DNA from: Albula goreensis
Taxonomy: Eukaryota > Chordata > Actinopteri > Albuliformes > Albulidae
Assembly (NCBI GenBank): GCA_022829145.1
Contig: CM040758.1
Location: forward strand, 26,555,575-26,619,574
DNA: 64,000 bases
Direction of reading: 5' to 3'
Program-made: the position numbers and the translations under genes
Notes under the pieces: model-generated
Database searches by the model: none
Seen by the model: only the letters and a program-made list of their open reading frames with translations
What the model was told of the DNA's origin: nothing
Shown here: positions 30,146 to 43,260 of the stretch, piece by piece
Position numbering within the stretch: the stretch's first letter is position 1
How the letters are laid out: every line of letters begins with the position of its first letter

Positions 30146-33100
30146 ATGTCAAACTGCGTAGCTTTTCATACACAGATAGCCTCCATCATGGAGGTTTTGG
30201 CGAATGCGGCCGTGGCAGAAATCTGCCAAGTTGTGGACGATGGCTATGCGGTTCTGCGCCTGGAAATGTCTCAATATCAGAAAGAGAACAAGGCTTTGAA
30301 GCGAAGACTGCAGATGATGGAGCGACAGACTGTGAGGCGGTATGCAGAGAGGACAGGGGCGCGTGCGAGCGTCCTAAATGCTCGCCTAGGTGATGGAGAA
30401 CAGGTTTCCCGTAAATTTAGGGGAACAACACGGGGTGAGTCAGTTGGTTAGTTTATTTGCTCCTTGAATGCGTTTGGGTTAATAGTCTGGGTTGTACACA
30501 AATCCTAGTGCTACTGTTTTCTTTGTCAGCTTAATCTTAATTCCCTTGTATCATTTCAGTGGAAGGACATTTCCCTGTTGTAGACAGAGTTTTGAACACC
30601 CGGACAAACACCAGTTTAGAAAGAGATAACCTGCCAATAGTTGTGGATGAGGACTACGCTCCAGCGCATCACGCAGCCAAGAGGGACGAGCTCCCGTTGA
30701 GTGGAATGGGCACAGACATAATGGTACCGTGCATGCTTTGCCATTATCCAGTATCGCGCATCGCCAGAAAGCATTAAGTTCAGCTTAGGCAAGATTCATC
30801 AAATTAAATCGAGAAAACAAGATTTCAGTGTGTTTTTATAATTCACCATATTAAAGTATTGTCATAGCACCGCTTGCTATGTTATTTTATCCTGTATACT
30901 CTACTGTTACTACTATTACTCAAGTAATTACTCGTAGAAAGTACAAAAATCGTTGTTCATGGGTAATAGAATAATGTGTGGTAGAATGTCTGGGGGGCTA
31001 GGCTGTTAATGCAGAGATTGCAAGTTCACTTTTCAGACAGGGCATCACTGTTACACCCTTAAAATCACTGCCAACGCTGATGTTTAAGTAACTAAAATGT
31101 CTATGTATTGTATATTTAAATTCCTTGTTTGGGACTAATTTTAATGCCACTTTGTATGTTGCCCTACCGTATGATCACTTTAAGGATGGTGTTTATTTTC
31201 AATAGCACTAGGTGCAAAACAAAGTATTAAGAAGTTTGTATGTATTTCTGTGTGTCTGATAATGAATTCAGTTAAAATCAGTACAATGTTTGAGGTAAGA
31301 TAAATCTCAGAATTAATAATTTGTGTCTCTGTTACAGTGTGCTGGTGTGGAGGAGGGAAGGACTGAACCACTTCATGTAAAGGAGGAGAGACTGAAAGAG
31401 ACCATGGAGAACCACAGCCCTCAAAGAGAGTTGAGGAACAGGGAGGACAGTAAGTTAAGGGCACAGTTATTCTGACCACGCCTTCAGTGGCCATTTGCTA
31501 TTCATTTAGCCTGCAGCGCCTTATGTACCAAATCCCCTTTGTTTTTCACATCTGTTTCTTCTATTTGAGAGGGTGTTTCCTTAATACTTCACCAGGTTAG
31601 ATTTGTGTGTTCAGGCAAGCTCTGTTTGTTATTATCTTTGGCTTGGAGTGATGCATAACTCAACGACACCGTTAATTCAACTCACCTGGTTTCTTGGACC
31701 CAAAATGACTGTGGAATTTCAGGTGAAAACAAGAACCAGCGGGGCGCCGCAGCCCTCAAAGCACCTGGGAAGAGAACCATAGACGTCAAGGACAGGCAGT
31801 TCAACCCATCTGGGCATGTCATATACCCACTTATAGTGCAGAGCATCAGTGCTTAGTTTTGGTCCTTGGCGTCCAGTGTGTGTGCTGTTTCTGGTTTCTT
31901 GTTCCACCATTTTCCCCTCACTCAATCAATTAACTGGATGTATGCCAAAGATGATTCTCATGTAGACCATGAAATAGACCAAGTATTCCATATAAGGACA
32001 AAGTTCATAAGCTTATCAATGAATGTGACTAAGATGTCAGCTCAACGTAATGATTTCTCTGATTGCCTATGTCATGCATGTTTTAGGAGGTGTTTATTGT
32101 ATGAGTCGCTGCCACCTCATGAGTCTAAGGGGAAGGCTCACATTGGGACTCATCACATAGTTCAGTTTGGGTGGGCGGGGGAAAAGAGTTGGTTGGGGGA
32201 ATCAACATTTTTAACATTGTGTTGGTTGTGGTCTGAAACAGAGATGGAGTCGAGTCCTGGAGACGATGGAAGGCCTTTCTCTATGGACACAGACACTACA
32301 CCAGCAAAGCAGGAGGAGCTCACAGACCAGCAACAGACCAGGCGGCGCATTTGGGAGGTCAGCGGAGTGCAGTCATGCATCAAAGCTGATTCAGAGAAAG
32401 AAAGTGTCAAGGCGCTTCAACACACAGGACCGGATCACAGGACAGGCCGATTGAGCAGTCTGGACTCTGAGTTTGCAGTGTTTGAAAGGCCAGGCCAGCT
32501 GGGGACTTACTGTGCAGAGGGGAGTGCATCCGCCGAAACCGAGGATCCGTGCTGCTCTTATTCTACAGAAACAAACTCGGACAGCCTGCAGGTTCACTCA
32601 GAGATGCAGCCGTTCCCTGGTGCGGAGGAAGGTGCCGGAAATAGCCTGTCCTCTTTGGGTTCTCTTGACTGGAAGCCTGACATCGTAGTGGTCGACTCTG
32701 CGCCGATCAAAATGGAAGCCGAGATGCGCCCTGCATGGAACGAGGGTGCAGTTTTGGGAATGGGTGAAGGACAGCAAAGACCTTATGAAGAAACAAGGGG
32801 GAGAGGGGGCATGCAGATGGAGAATGTCAGCAGTGTTTGTCTTCCACAGGTCCAAATGGCGGTGGGAGACAAGGTACCGGGGCCAAAGTTCCCCACCTCA
32901 GACACAGACGAGAGCCCTCAAAGAGTCTCCGTCAGCGAGAAACGGCTGTTCTATACATACTTCGAGAAAGGTTTCGGCCGCCAGAAAGATAGCGAAATGC
33001 ATCAGAATGTTGACGTAAACGAGAGGCAGTTTACCTGTGTGCAGTGCGGAAAGCATTTTGCACACTCTGCTAATCTCAAGAGGCATCAGAGAGTACACAC

Positions 33101-33284
33101 TGGAGAAAAACCGTTCAGCTGTACACAGTGCGAGAAGCGGTTCTCGCATCAGCATCAACTTAAAATGCATCAGAGGGTCCACACCGGTGAGAGACCCTTT
33201 AATTGTACTCATTGTGGAAAACGATTCACTCAGTCGAGTCATATAAAAAGACATTTGAGTGTTCACACCGGAGAAATACTTTAG
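30146..33284 (+). CDS. Gene F: three-finger C2H2 zinc-finger protein, C-terminus shortened
   Basis: The exons are 30146-30434, 30560-30723, 31338-31449 and 32242-33284 (535 residues), all in frame. E1 is close to the consensus ([19 protein letters not shown], then QKENKALKRRLQMME). E2 is acidic. E3 reads [20 protein letters not shown]. The terminal exon carries IWEVSGVQSCIKAD, SSLDSEFAVFERPGQLGTYC, TEDPCCSYSTETNSDSL and DIVVVDSAPIKMEAEM. One finger has lost its zinc ligands (LFYTYFEKGFG, MHQNVD); three intact fingers follow (33024-33262), including QSSHIKR in the last. The protein stops in the linker HTGEIL. A decayed fourth finger is readable in another frame just past the stop, so the gene was once longer. 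Confidence 0.83.
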
Positions 33285-33336
33285 CTACACAGTTTACCAA
33301 AAGTGGTTTTCAGTCTTCTATGATCTTATGAGACAC
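33274..33336 (+). pseudogene. Decayed zinc finger beyond the gene F stop
   Basis: In the frame one base off, the sequence after the stop reads FSYTVYQKWFSVFYDLMRHS. This keeps the finger spacing but has Tyr where both zinc Cys should be. A small deletion in the linker (GAAATACTTTAGC against GAGAAACCTTTTAGC-type linkers) created the stop. Confidence 0.6.
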
Positions 33337-34892
33337 AGTTTGGGTCAATTGTCATAAAATAATGACTATGACCAATCAGGATTTAACCAAAGCAGTTCAC
33401 TTGCACACTGTGAAGGAAATTTATTTTATATCATATATTTGTTTGCAGCATTATCTCAAAAACACTGATTGACTCAAAATAGAGCATACCAGGAATTATG
33501 GACAGCTTGTGAGATACTTGAATTATGAAGACAATGACTTATTTTCCAGCTGACGGTGCAAAGTATGTGGATGCTAAGCATATAGTTTTGGTAATGTAAT
33601 GTGATTCTATTTGAAGGGGTGTCTGACTGAAAAGCTAAATGATGGTAATGCTGAATATTGCAATAACCAATGTATTCACATGTTACTAATGCTATATTTA
33701 TTACTCAACATGTGAGTTTAAAGATTTCCCATGTATATTTTATTTGCTTAATATGTAAGATTAATGGGAAGTATAAAAAGTGTGAATAAGTGTCATTTTA
33801 AATACAGGTTGGAGGACTGATAATTACCTAACAGTGTGACATTTGAAACAAAATGAAAGAAATTTCATTTGAATGAAAATGATTTTCCTGTGAAGAACTG
33901 TGTTAGGTTTCATTTAAACATGAAAATATTCATTGCCGTTTAGTGTGATGCTGTTTCACAAGAGATTTTAAATGATTTTCCTTTTATGTACTTTAAGTTA
34001 ATTTCCTTTTATGAACTGAAAAATATAATTAATTCACATACTTGTGTCTTTGGTCTTGTCTTTCCTGTCTTGAATGTCCTCAGGGTTTTTTCATAAATAG
34101 AAATAAATCTAACATCCATACATGCTTAAAGGGTGAAGTTAATGCCACATTTTGGAGAGGTGTATTACATCAGTGGCCCTCAGTCTCGGTGCTTTAGGGA
34201 CCCCTGTTGTGTGCAGGTTTTTCTTTCTGCCAGTAATTTGATAAATTAAGATTGCTGAACACGTGTTTAAGCAAGGATGCTGCTAGACTTGTAGCACTAC
34301 TGGGGCACAGGCCCCCGGCGCTCACATTCTCCCACTTGCAATTTATGATTAATTGCAAGAAACTAGTTATTTTTCATGATCATTTACTGGCGCACAACAA
34401 AATTATAACTAGGGCATGTGTCCCAGTAAATAGGGCTGGTGATGGCCCTGTGTTTAAGGTCTGCTATAATTTTTTCCTCAGTTTTATTTTTATACAATGC
34501 AGATTTGGCTCATTGCCACTACACTCACCTTCTCAGCTATGGCCTCATGATTTTCAGCAACTACTACATCAAAAGCAATTTGCACCTTCCTGCCACAATC
34601 TTGTAATGAATGGTTGTCTTGGTTGTGCAAATGCTTCCTCCCAGGATACACTGCAGAGAATCAGAATTAAACACACAAACAATTAGATGCTGGAAGGATG
34701 AAATCCTTCGAGGCGATTCTTTTTAACTTGCCAGTTTATGAATGTTTCTCAAAATTTGCCAGCGAGCCAACATTATTAGTTGTAGATTAGTGCCAACTCA
34801 CAGAACTAAAGATCCGTTGGCTGCACCCGTTTGTCCCTTACCATTCTGAATATTCCTGGAAAAAGACTGGCACCTTCTGAACCACACTCCAA
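33285..34892. other. Noncoding spacer, no gene recognised
   Basis: AT-rich, with a run of weak short repeats. An ORF of 144 codons at 34252-34686 has no domain, signal or cluster similarity and is not called. A dispersed-repeat fragment of the gcagtggccct / gggacccctgttgtgtgcagg type lies near 34171-34225. Confidence 0.4.
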
Positions 34893-34965
34893 CGCAGTAG
34901 GTGGCGATACTGACCATGTTGCGGGTATTATTTCGACTCAAATCCACTGAAGAGGAAGAAACCAA
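34893..34965. promoter_or_regulatory. CTCF-core-like site in a repeat upstream of gene G
   Basis: GCAGTAGGTGGCGATA fits the core of the CTCF consensus well, followed by CCACTGAAGAGGAAGAAACC. The parallel block before gene C (18900) argues for shared ancestry of the two upstream regions. Occupancy is untested. Confidence 0.4.
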
Positions 34966-35220
34966 GGCATCTGGGCGGTATTTGCCGCTGCCGCTTTACG
35001 GGGTTACTTTTATGCTATTTACGGTAATTCTTCAACGCCTACTTTGAATATTACACTACACTGTACACGACAGACTGGAAGTAAAAGCTAATGTGATTCT
35101 CTGTGAATAATGTGATATTTGTTAAAGTTGGTGAAGTTCTCATTTTCAGTCATAGATTACCAAACGACAGAGGGTCCCCCGCAAGAGGGTTCCTAAGACT
35201 GGGAGGGTGCCTAGCCAACA

Positions 35221-38200
35221 ATGTCGAACTGTGTTGCCTTTCACACGCAAATAGCCTCCATCATGGAGGTTTTGGCGAACGCGGCCGTGGCAGAAATCTG
35301 CAAACTTGTGGATGACGGCTACGCGGTCTTACGTTTGGAGATGTCACAAAGTCAGAAGGAAAACGAAGCCCTCCGGAGGAAACTGCAAATGCTAGAACTG
35401 CGGCTCGCGCAAGCATGTGCCGTTGCAGAGAGATCAAGAACAAAAGCGAGTTCTGTAAACAGTCGTCCCCATGGAGCCCAGGTTTTCGATAAGTTCCAGG
35501 CAGGTACGTGTCAAAAAACACTTGGCATCATATGCTTGGGGTTCTGTGCTTTCCCCCGTTGTATCTGAGTCAGGAAAACGTTAAAGTTATAGCTGATACG
35601 CAGTTGTGCGGTGGTCCACGGCCCTGGGGTGGAGAAAATTTGGTGTCTCGCTGCACAGCGATATCTGTAACGTTTCCTCTTTTCTTTATGCAGTGTCAGA
35701 GCTGGGTGGTATCCCGTCCGGAGAAAAAGCCTTTGAAAAACGCGCTGACACCGGCATGGACGCGGTGGCTGCAACTAGAGATGAGGAAGATTCTGTAATG
35801 AAAGGGAACTCGGTCAGTAGAGATACACGCCTTCAAAGACAGACAGTTGGCTTTGTAGCAGTGTTAAACGTTACCAAAATATGCAGCGATTTTGCCGTTT
35901 TAACCTGCTGATAACCACACTTAAAACGCTCTTCGTGTGCTCCAAAGTAGTTTGCTAAATTTGTGCAATGCATCCGTTTCTTCTGATTTAGTTGAGACTT
36001 CCCCTGTGCCATGACAGGAGAAAGTTATGATAACAAACTGAAACCAAGTTACAACACTTTGACCCAAGTTAGAAATTGCACAAGCACTTTTTCAAGGCTT
36101 TCCTACCTTATATTTCCTGTGTCAATTTAGCTCTGTGTATTTGCATTGGTTCTTTTGTAAGCAAGTTATCAAAAACTTCACATTTCACTGGAACAGAATG
36201 CCATAAAACCTGTAATAACTGCTTTGCATAGTATAGCATATATCCAGTCTCACAACACAACAAGTATGCAGTGATCATTTAGAATAAATCATTTCAAATA
36301 TATTTTACAAAAAGGCCTACTTGCATTATGCCAGTGTTGTGAAATCTGTTTAATTGTTATGTTCTGTTGTGGCAGGTGTTACATTGTCCTTATGCCTGAA
36401 TTATGCAGGCATCATGGCAGATAGTTCAAATGAAGTGATACCAATATTTTTAATGATATATTTTATGGTTACCTACTGCCTAGCATTCATCAGGAAGCCT
36501 AGAGACTGTAGTTCAGAATTGCTCTCCAGTCAGGTTGATCTCCGCGTTGCTCTGTTGCAGTGTGCAGACATGGAGGAGGGAAGGACTGAACCACTCCTTA
36601 TAAAGGAGGAGAGACTGGAGGAGGAGAGCGACCCACTGGGAGAGCTCATCAGGGAGGAGAGTAAGTGGAAGAGGGTGTATTACACGTTTCAGTTATCCAG
36701 CAGATGCTTTTAAATCAAGGCAAGTTTCAGGAAGTGTACAAGTTCCTCCAGGCACATGGCTACCTAGCATGCAAAAGGGAACCTACAGACAGGAATTACG
36801 GATGTGTGGACCAGTCATGCACTGCTGACTAAAGTATGTTTGTTCTTTGAAGAAAACTTTCCTTCCTCTGTAATTTGGTTGTGTTAGTAAAAGTTCCTTT
36901 TCAGCTTGCATACGACTGGCATGTTCAATACTTCTGTTCTCTGCTGTATTCAGTCTGATAATTTATATTGGCGAAAACTATTGTGTACAGTTGGAATATT
37001 TGCAGAATTAACCTTAATATAAAGACTACATTTTTAGGCACAGTTTGAGTATTAACTCATTGTTATTCAGTGATGGAACTCTGCACATACTTAAACTGTA
37101 GACAATTAGCAGTAGTTTTGTTGATTCTAAGTATTTATTTGTTTCCCCTCAATAATTTTGGCCCTTCTTCAGTTATCTGAGTGCACTTAGTTTTGTTTCA
37201 GTCGCAACTGAGTGAAAATAAATTTCATTGTATTGTTATGGTAAGCTTTGTTGTTCAGTTCTCTTAATGGTTTTTCTCTATGTCTGTGAATTTCCAGAAT
37301 GCAGTTGATATTTACTCTGGTTCTTGTTTTCATTGCAGAAGTCATGGAGTTGGCTACAGATGACATCAAAAGGGCAACCGTCGTCGGAAACCACACTCCA
37401 TCTTCGAAAGGCAAGGAAGAGCTGGCTGACCGACACGGGACCAGACACATTGAGGTCAGTGGACCGGAGGCTGTCCTCAAAGTAGAGCCAGAGAATAATA
37501 GAACAAGCCAGGGACTCCGACACAGAGGAACAGAATACAGGGCAGGAGGACTGGACAGTCTGGACCCTGCTGAGTTTGTAATGTTTGACAGACCAGGCCA
37601 GCTGGGGACTTACTGTATGCAAGGGAGCGCAAACACAGAGACTGAAGATCCGTGCTGCTCTTATTCTGCAGAGACGGACCCAGAGAGCCTGTCCTTTCAC
37701 TCAGAGATGCAGCAGATTTCCCCAGCGCAGGAAGGTTCTGAAAACCGTGCATCCTCTGTAGAGTTGGATATGAAAGCAGAGGCGTTAGCGGTCGACTCTG
37801 GGGCCATAAAACTGGAAGATGAGATGAGTTCTGATTGGAGTAAAGACACCATGTCAGGAACAGCTGATTCCCAAGACAGACATTGCAATGAAGACAGAGA
37901 GGGATTAGAAATGCTGCCCGAAGGTGCTATTAAAATGTCTCTCTCACAAATTCGTACGAAAGCGAGGGAGAGCACAGCAGCACCGAGCGGATTTCCGCCC
38001 TCTGATAAGAGCTCCACAGCACCACAGCCTGGGGTGGCTTCCCACCAGCGGACTGGCGCAGAAAAGGGAAGGTTCGTTTGTAAGTTTTGCCGGAAGGATT
38101 TCAGCTTTCCGAGCCGGCTTGAGCTGCACCTGAGATGTCACACGGGAGAGAAGCCCTTCAGTTGTCTGCATTGCGGAAAAGGCTTTGTTCAGTACAATAA

Positions 38201-38588
38201 CCTCAAAGTTCACCAGAGCACTCACTTGAGCGAGAGACAGTTTTGCTGTGCGCAGTGTGGGAAGAGCTTCTTCTCCTCAAGGGACCTCAAAAAACACCAA
38301 GTTGTCCACACCAGAGATAGACCGTTTATTTGCTCGCTGTGCGGGAAGAGCTTCGTGTGTTTGAGTCAGCTGAAAGTGCATCAGAACGTGCACACGGGAG
38401 AGAGGCCGTACGGTTGCACAATGTGTGGAAAGAGTTTCTCTCACCCGAGTAATCTGAAAAGGCACCAGAGACATCACCCGGAGGGCAGACTTGGGCTCAG
38501 TCCCAGCCTTAACACTGAAGTTGTTAAAGTCATCGTTGAAGTTGTTAAAGTCATTGATTTTAAAGTAGCAGGTTGTAAGCGAAAATGA
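35221..38588 (+). CDS. Gene G: five-finger C2H2 zinc-finger protein
   Basis: The exons are 35221-35503, 35694-35812, 36561-36660 and 37339-38588, giving 583 residues in frame. E1 matches the consensus very closely ([20 protein letters not shown]). E3 is nearly the same as in units D and J, with its following intron shared with J. The terminal exon has [43 protein letters not shown] and ALAVDSGAIKLEDEM. Five intact fingers lie at 38071-38478. The C-terminal tail after the last finger has a short duplicated peptide (EVVKVI twice) and basic end CKRK. The upstream in-frame stretch that would add a hydrophobic N-terminus at 37299 is intron and was not used. AATAAA near 39185. Confidence 0.85.
36661..36845 (+). 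repeat. Intron segment shared with gene J
   Basis: The intron start after E3 is almost the same as 48669-48852 in gene J, including GGCACATGGCTACCTAGCAT. It begins with a fragment of a common fish repeat (ATCCAGCAGATGCTTTTAAA). Coding and intron identity together point to recent duplication or gene conversion. Confidence 0.8.
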
Positions 38589-40332
38589 TACAAGGCTAAT
38601 AGCCACTCAAGAGGTGGAATTGCTGATCCAGATAATTTGAATGGCTGTAGGTTGTCTGATAGGGCTAACAGAAATACTGACTGTCTGAGTATTTTGCACT
38701 GTGTCTTTCCTAATGGTTCTTTACAATGCAGTGTCCTAACCTGGCAAGAACCTCTGTTGGTTTTGCCCCAATATTTCTAATTATACCTAGGTATTTCAAC
38801 CTATTTTTGAACTGTTTAGAGTATTTGTATCCAAGAATTTAGCGTTGTTACTTGCTAGATTTAAAGGCAGTTTCTGAGAAACTCCTGATTTAAGGCTCGC
38901 CATCTGGCCATGAACCTCATGGGTGTGCATGTTGTATTGAGAGAATTAAAAAAATGTTTTTTAAGTGATGTATGCATTTTGACCCTCCAAACATTGTATG
39001 GTTTCAATCAATAATTCACATTTTTTGTACTGAAAGCATATTTGGATATGAAAATACAGCTGACTATTTTTGGAACTTGTGATTTGAGTAATCATTATTG
39101 AAAACTTCAGGCTCTTTTGAGTTTTGCAGGATTTGAGGATAAACTGAAAGGATCATGGTGCAGGTTTATAACTAAAGAAAATGGAATAAATTAATAACTT
39201 GATATTTTAAAAACTGCAGTATCCAGTTCTCGGTATAATGATGTTTAAAAGTAAAACCTTGTTCTGGCTACAGGTCATACAACATTGTGTTGTCATATGT
39301 TTTAAAGTGAGATGACAGTAAACTGAGAACTTAACAATGAAAGGTGACTCTGAAAGGCAAGTAATGAGACTTAAGACTGAAACAAGCTTCTTGCAGCAGT
39401 ACTTTTTCAATTTTGAAGTTGTAGGGCATTTGTAATTATATCAGTATAGGTCATCCTAGCATTCTAAAAATGTCTATGATTATATTGTTTCATTTTGTAT
39501 TTATTTATCCAAGAATTTATGACAATAGAGGTATCTTAAGGCCCGGTTAAGGAGTTATTAATATGTACTGAAATACTATATAAACATCTATCAGTTTTAT
39601 TCATTGTTCTGTTGTGCCTGCCAATAGTAAATACTATGCAGCTTTGGAAAATGATGAGTGAAAACTCATAGATCATCAATTAGCACCATATGGTATCCAT
39701 GTGTTTGTCAGTGCCTACACTAAACTAATTTGTAAAGGCTGAGGGAAGCGCATTTTAGGACGGCATAAAACAATTCAACTGACATCCACTGTAAATTCTC
39801 AGAATACATATTTCACTGTATAAACAATCATTTGTGACTGTCGCTCAGAGAAATTGCAAATTTGGTTTTAATTTCATACCTCCAAGTTTTCCACTTTTGA
39901 TGTTCCTTTGATTAGCTGCTGTCAACACAAGTTTTTTTTTTTTTTCCCGGTGTTTTTGTAGTGCTACACTGCACAAGCCTTGCCTTTTAAGACACTGATC
40001 TGTTGTGCACTCACCATTGTAGAAGCTTACTACACAAATGTGTTGTATTGAAATGGGATGGCATGTCATGACACCAAAGATTGATGGAGTGACAACATGT
40101 TGCATGTACTGAACCAATCATTGCCTTTCTTTGTAAACAGCAAAACCTTTTGATTGGTTGAAACCAGTGAAAGATAGACAGCCCCTCGAGGCTTACAAAC
40201 GATTAAGTCAAAAGCATTTCTATTAATCTGTATGTCTGAATGATCCCAGCTTTATGCTGAAAGGTTGTGTTGTGCACTTCCTGTGTTGTGGGTTCACAGA
40301 CTTCAACTCTTGGCCTCGTTATTCTGTTGCAG
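38589..40332. other. Spacer between gene G and unit H
   Basis: 3' UTR of gene G and AT-rich noncoding sequence. No E1 or E2 exon for unit H is visible in it. Confidence 0.4.
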
Positions 40333-41953
40333 TGTGCAGATGTGGAGAGGAGAGCCCTGAATCGCTTCCTGTAAAGGAGGAGGGACCCAGTGAGGACCAT
40401 CCCAGCAGCACCTCTCAGTGTGGCTTAGGGAACACCAAGGAGAGTAAGTTGGGAGAGGTGGGAAAGACCTGAGGGGAAATGTTCAGTTGCTGTAACAGGT
40501 GTGTCAACCTTGAGAAGGGATTCACAATCCTCTCCAAGAGGGCTTATTTCACATACTGGTTGTTGTTATGAGAGAAAGTCAGTTGACTGTTTTACACCCC
40601 ATCAGCCACATACAATGGGCAATGGCCAAGTGGAAGAGAGGAATATCTCTTGCCATTGATTGGTTGTAGCCTACAGGCACATGGCAGTGTCCTTGGGAGG
40701 AGCAATTGGAGTGATAACTTGAGGTCCACTTAAGTCTCCCCACCCCCATGACTTGAGTCTCTGAATTCATTCTACTCTGAGAACAGTGGTTCAGGTTTTT
40801 CTCACATCTCTTTCCAGGACCAACAGAGCCAGGTGTCAGCACTCAGGGAAGAGTGCCCACAGTTAACACACAGACTCCCCCTGCAGGCTGCTCTGTGAAA
40901 CACAGGGCGTCAAACCGTGTTCCAGAGGTCCGGGGGATGAAGAAGACAGTGGCTTATCTCAAGGCAAGGAAAGGGCGAGTCAACCAGGGGCTCCAGCACA
41001 GACGATCAGAGCACAGGGCTGGAGGACTGAGCAGTCTGGACCCTGAGTTTGCAGTGTTTGAAAGACCAGGCCGGACTTACTGTACAGAAGGGAGCGCAAA
41101 CGCAGACGCAGAGGATCCGTGCTGCTCTTATTCTACAGAAACAGACCCGGAGAGCCTGTCCTTTCACTCAGAGCTGCCTCTGCTCCCTGCTACAGACAGC
41201 GGGACAGGGAAAAGCCCGTCCTCACTCGGTTACCTTGACTGGAAACCTGAGATTGTAGTGGTAGAGCCTGAGATGCCTGCTAAGTGGAGTAGAGATGCTA
41301 TGGTAGGAACAGGCCACACACAACCCAATAACCATGAAGCTGATGATGACGGAGAGGCAATTGAAGCAGAAAATATGACCAACATTTGCACTCCATTTCC
41401 CCCAATGACAATGAGAGGGATCAGGGCAGGACCAAACTCCAACATGATGGACGTAAACGGGTGTGGCCTCTCAGAGAAAAGTTTCACTGCTTCAGAAGAC
41501 GTCAGGAGCAGCCATGGGTTTGGAATGGGAACCAGTCGACTCTCTCACAAAGCGATGGAAGAGGGAGGGTTCAGCCATGACCCAGAGGCGCATAGGACTG
41601 TAAACACAGGGGAGCGGCCGTTCAGCTGCCCTCAGTGTGGGAAGCTGTTTGCTCACTCAGGCCGCCTGAAGGTCCATCAGAGGGTCCACACCGGAGAGAA
41701 GCCATTCAGCTGCATGCAGTGCGGAAAGCGGTTCGCTCAGTCCAGCCACATCAAAAGACACCAGAGAGTCCATACGGGAGAGAAACCTTTCAGTTGTACC
41801 CAATGCGGAAAGAGCTTTTCCCATCTTTGTAATCTTAAAACGCATCAGACTGTCCACACTGGAGAGAGGCCCTACAGCTGCACACAGTGTGGAAAGAATT
41901 TCTCTTCATTAGGTAACCTTATAAGACATCAAAGTGTACATATTCGAAAATGA
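40333..41953 (+). CDS. Unit H: frameshifted E3 plus intact four-finger terminal exon, no E1
   Basis: E3 (40333-40443) keeps good splice sites but has lost one base near 40348-40360 compared with its paralogues. In the usual phase it meets TAA after 13 codons; entered in phase 1 (as if joined directly to an E1) it is open (ESPESLPVKEEGPSED). The terminal exon 40818-41953 is fully open: SSLDPEFAVFERPGRTYC, AEDPCCSYSTETDPESLSFH, EIVVVEPEMPAKW, then four intact fingers (41620-41946) with helices HSGRLKV, QSSHIKR, HLCNLKT and SLGNLIR. The WEVSG motif is diverged (VPEVRGMK). AATAAA at about 42013. An intact finger array with a broken 5' part fits either alternative splicing from another unit or early decay. 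Confidence 0.6.
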
Positions 41954-42472
41954 ACCTTTAGCTGCACCCAGAGTGGAGGAACTGGCACAGTTGTGTATGC
42001 TTTGATTTAAAAAATAAAGGTTTTGAGAACATGTATTCCTTAAAAAAGTTCATGTATAACTTAATGATCACCTAATTTATTATTCTAATGGGACTAATCA
42101 GAAACGTATCACAATCTACATTACTGATATTGTTATGCAGTTGCCTAAACAGTGATAATTTCAGTTTGTGTGAGACATTGCAGACAAAAGCTGTGGTACT
42201 ATGTTTAATATTCCACGGGTTTATGTTGTTCATTTGTGTGTTTCAAAGTGTATTTTATGATTTTTTTTAAATCTATGTGGGTGAAGAAGGTCATGTGTTT
42301 CATGAAGTAAAATGTTGAAGTGAAACCTTAAAGGACAAACTCTGACCAAGTGTTCCATGTGTAATTCCCTTCCAGTCTTCTGGTGTGAAAAAAATTAAAA
42401 TTAACTAAATAAATATATTAATTTGTGATACTGTAATGAACCTTGACCATATTAGTACAGGTTGTTAGTGTA

Positions 42473-42575
42473 ATACACACAAGAGCATCCCTTAGTAACC
42501 AAGCACACACAATAGCATCTCTTAGCAATCCCACACACACAAGAGCATCCCATAGCAACCCCACACGTACAAGAC
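42473..42575 (+). repeat. Short tandem repeat, about 34-bp unit, three copies
   Basis: Three imperfect copies of a block with CACACACAAGAGCATC and CTTAGCAACC-type ends. Confidence 0.7.
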
Positions 42576-43214
42576 CCAGGTTGATGAAGATTTCATTTTA
42601 GATTTAGTTTTGTGAGAATTTGTCCAGGAACCTTTTGCAAGGGCAAATTAAATGACCGCAGTGGGTCATGACATTGAGTTAAAGTCTCATGAAGGACAAC
42701 ACCTTTTACAGTACAGCAACCTTGTCACTGGACTGTGGCATTCCCAGGATAGTCCAAACACTAACAATGACCACAACTGTTTGAGAATCTAAATGTAATT
42801 TATTAATATTTTGGTCTATTGTAATTGTTTGGACTGATCAATTGCTGCACTATATTGCAAAATCTTTGTGTGTTTGTGCCAATGAATTGTAATCGTTTTG
42901 TGTTAGAAATACATAGTGAACTTTCTATGTAGGACAGTTTATGTAAAGGAAGAGGAGCACCTAATTTAGCAGAATACAAAACAACCAAAGAGCTCTAAGC
43001 ACAGTTCTATCTGTCCATATACAGTCAATTTTTGTCACTTGATTCGTTGCAGTCATATATTTTGGATTAGTGACTAAATAAATGCTTGTAAATTTTACTT
43101 TCACATGCAATGTGGCTTAATAGAAAAACGTGATATATTGCCTTTATTTGCTGTGATTACAATCTTATATGCGTCAGTTTATCGTTTTAGTCAAAGTTGC
43201 GCATTTTATGTGGA

Positions 43215-43260
43215 GGACTTTTATTGTGACATTTTCAGAATAATTGTAAACAGGAAGTGA
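43215..43260 (+). promoter_or_regulatory. Shared promoter element of gene I
   Basis: GAGGACTTTTATTGTGAC followed about 20 bases later by ACAGGAAGT. The same order (ACTTTTATTNTNAC, then an ETS-type GGAAGT) occurs before gene L and at the orphan site 7453-7499. Start codon of gene I lies about 180 bases downstream. Confidence 0.45.

Noticed and set aside
30976..31050. Possible tRNA or SINE with a B-box-like stretch (gattgcaagttcac)
   Set aside because: No cloverleaf can be drawn and the boxes are too weak to call; the same holds for stretches near 6690-6730 and 61680-61740.
31722..31810. Possible extra exon in gene F after tttcag at 31721
   Set aside because: It shares only a short phrase (GCAGCCCTCAAAG) with E3 and is not needed to keep the frame between E3 and the terminal exon.
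31866..32241. In-frame extension of the gene F terminal exon upstream to 31866
   Set aside because: A good acceptor at 32241 in the cluster phase and homology of the exon start show that the extension is intron sequence.
34252..34686. 144-codon plus-strand ORF in the F-G spacer
   Set aside because: No domain, no splice context, no paralogue in the cluster; composition looks random.
37299..37338. Hydrophobic start (MQLIFTLVLVF) that looks like a signal peptide before the gene G fingers
   Set aside because: It is translated intron directly before the acceptor at 37338; a secreted zinc-finger protein is not supported.
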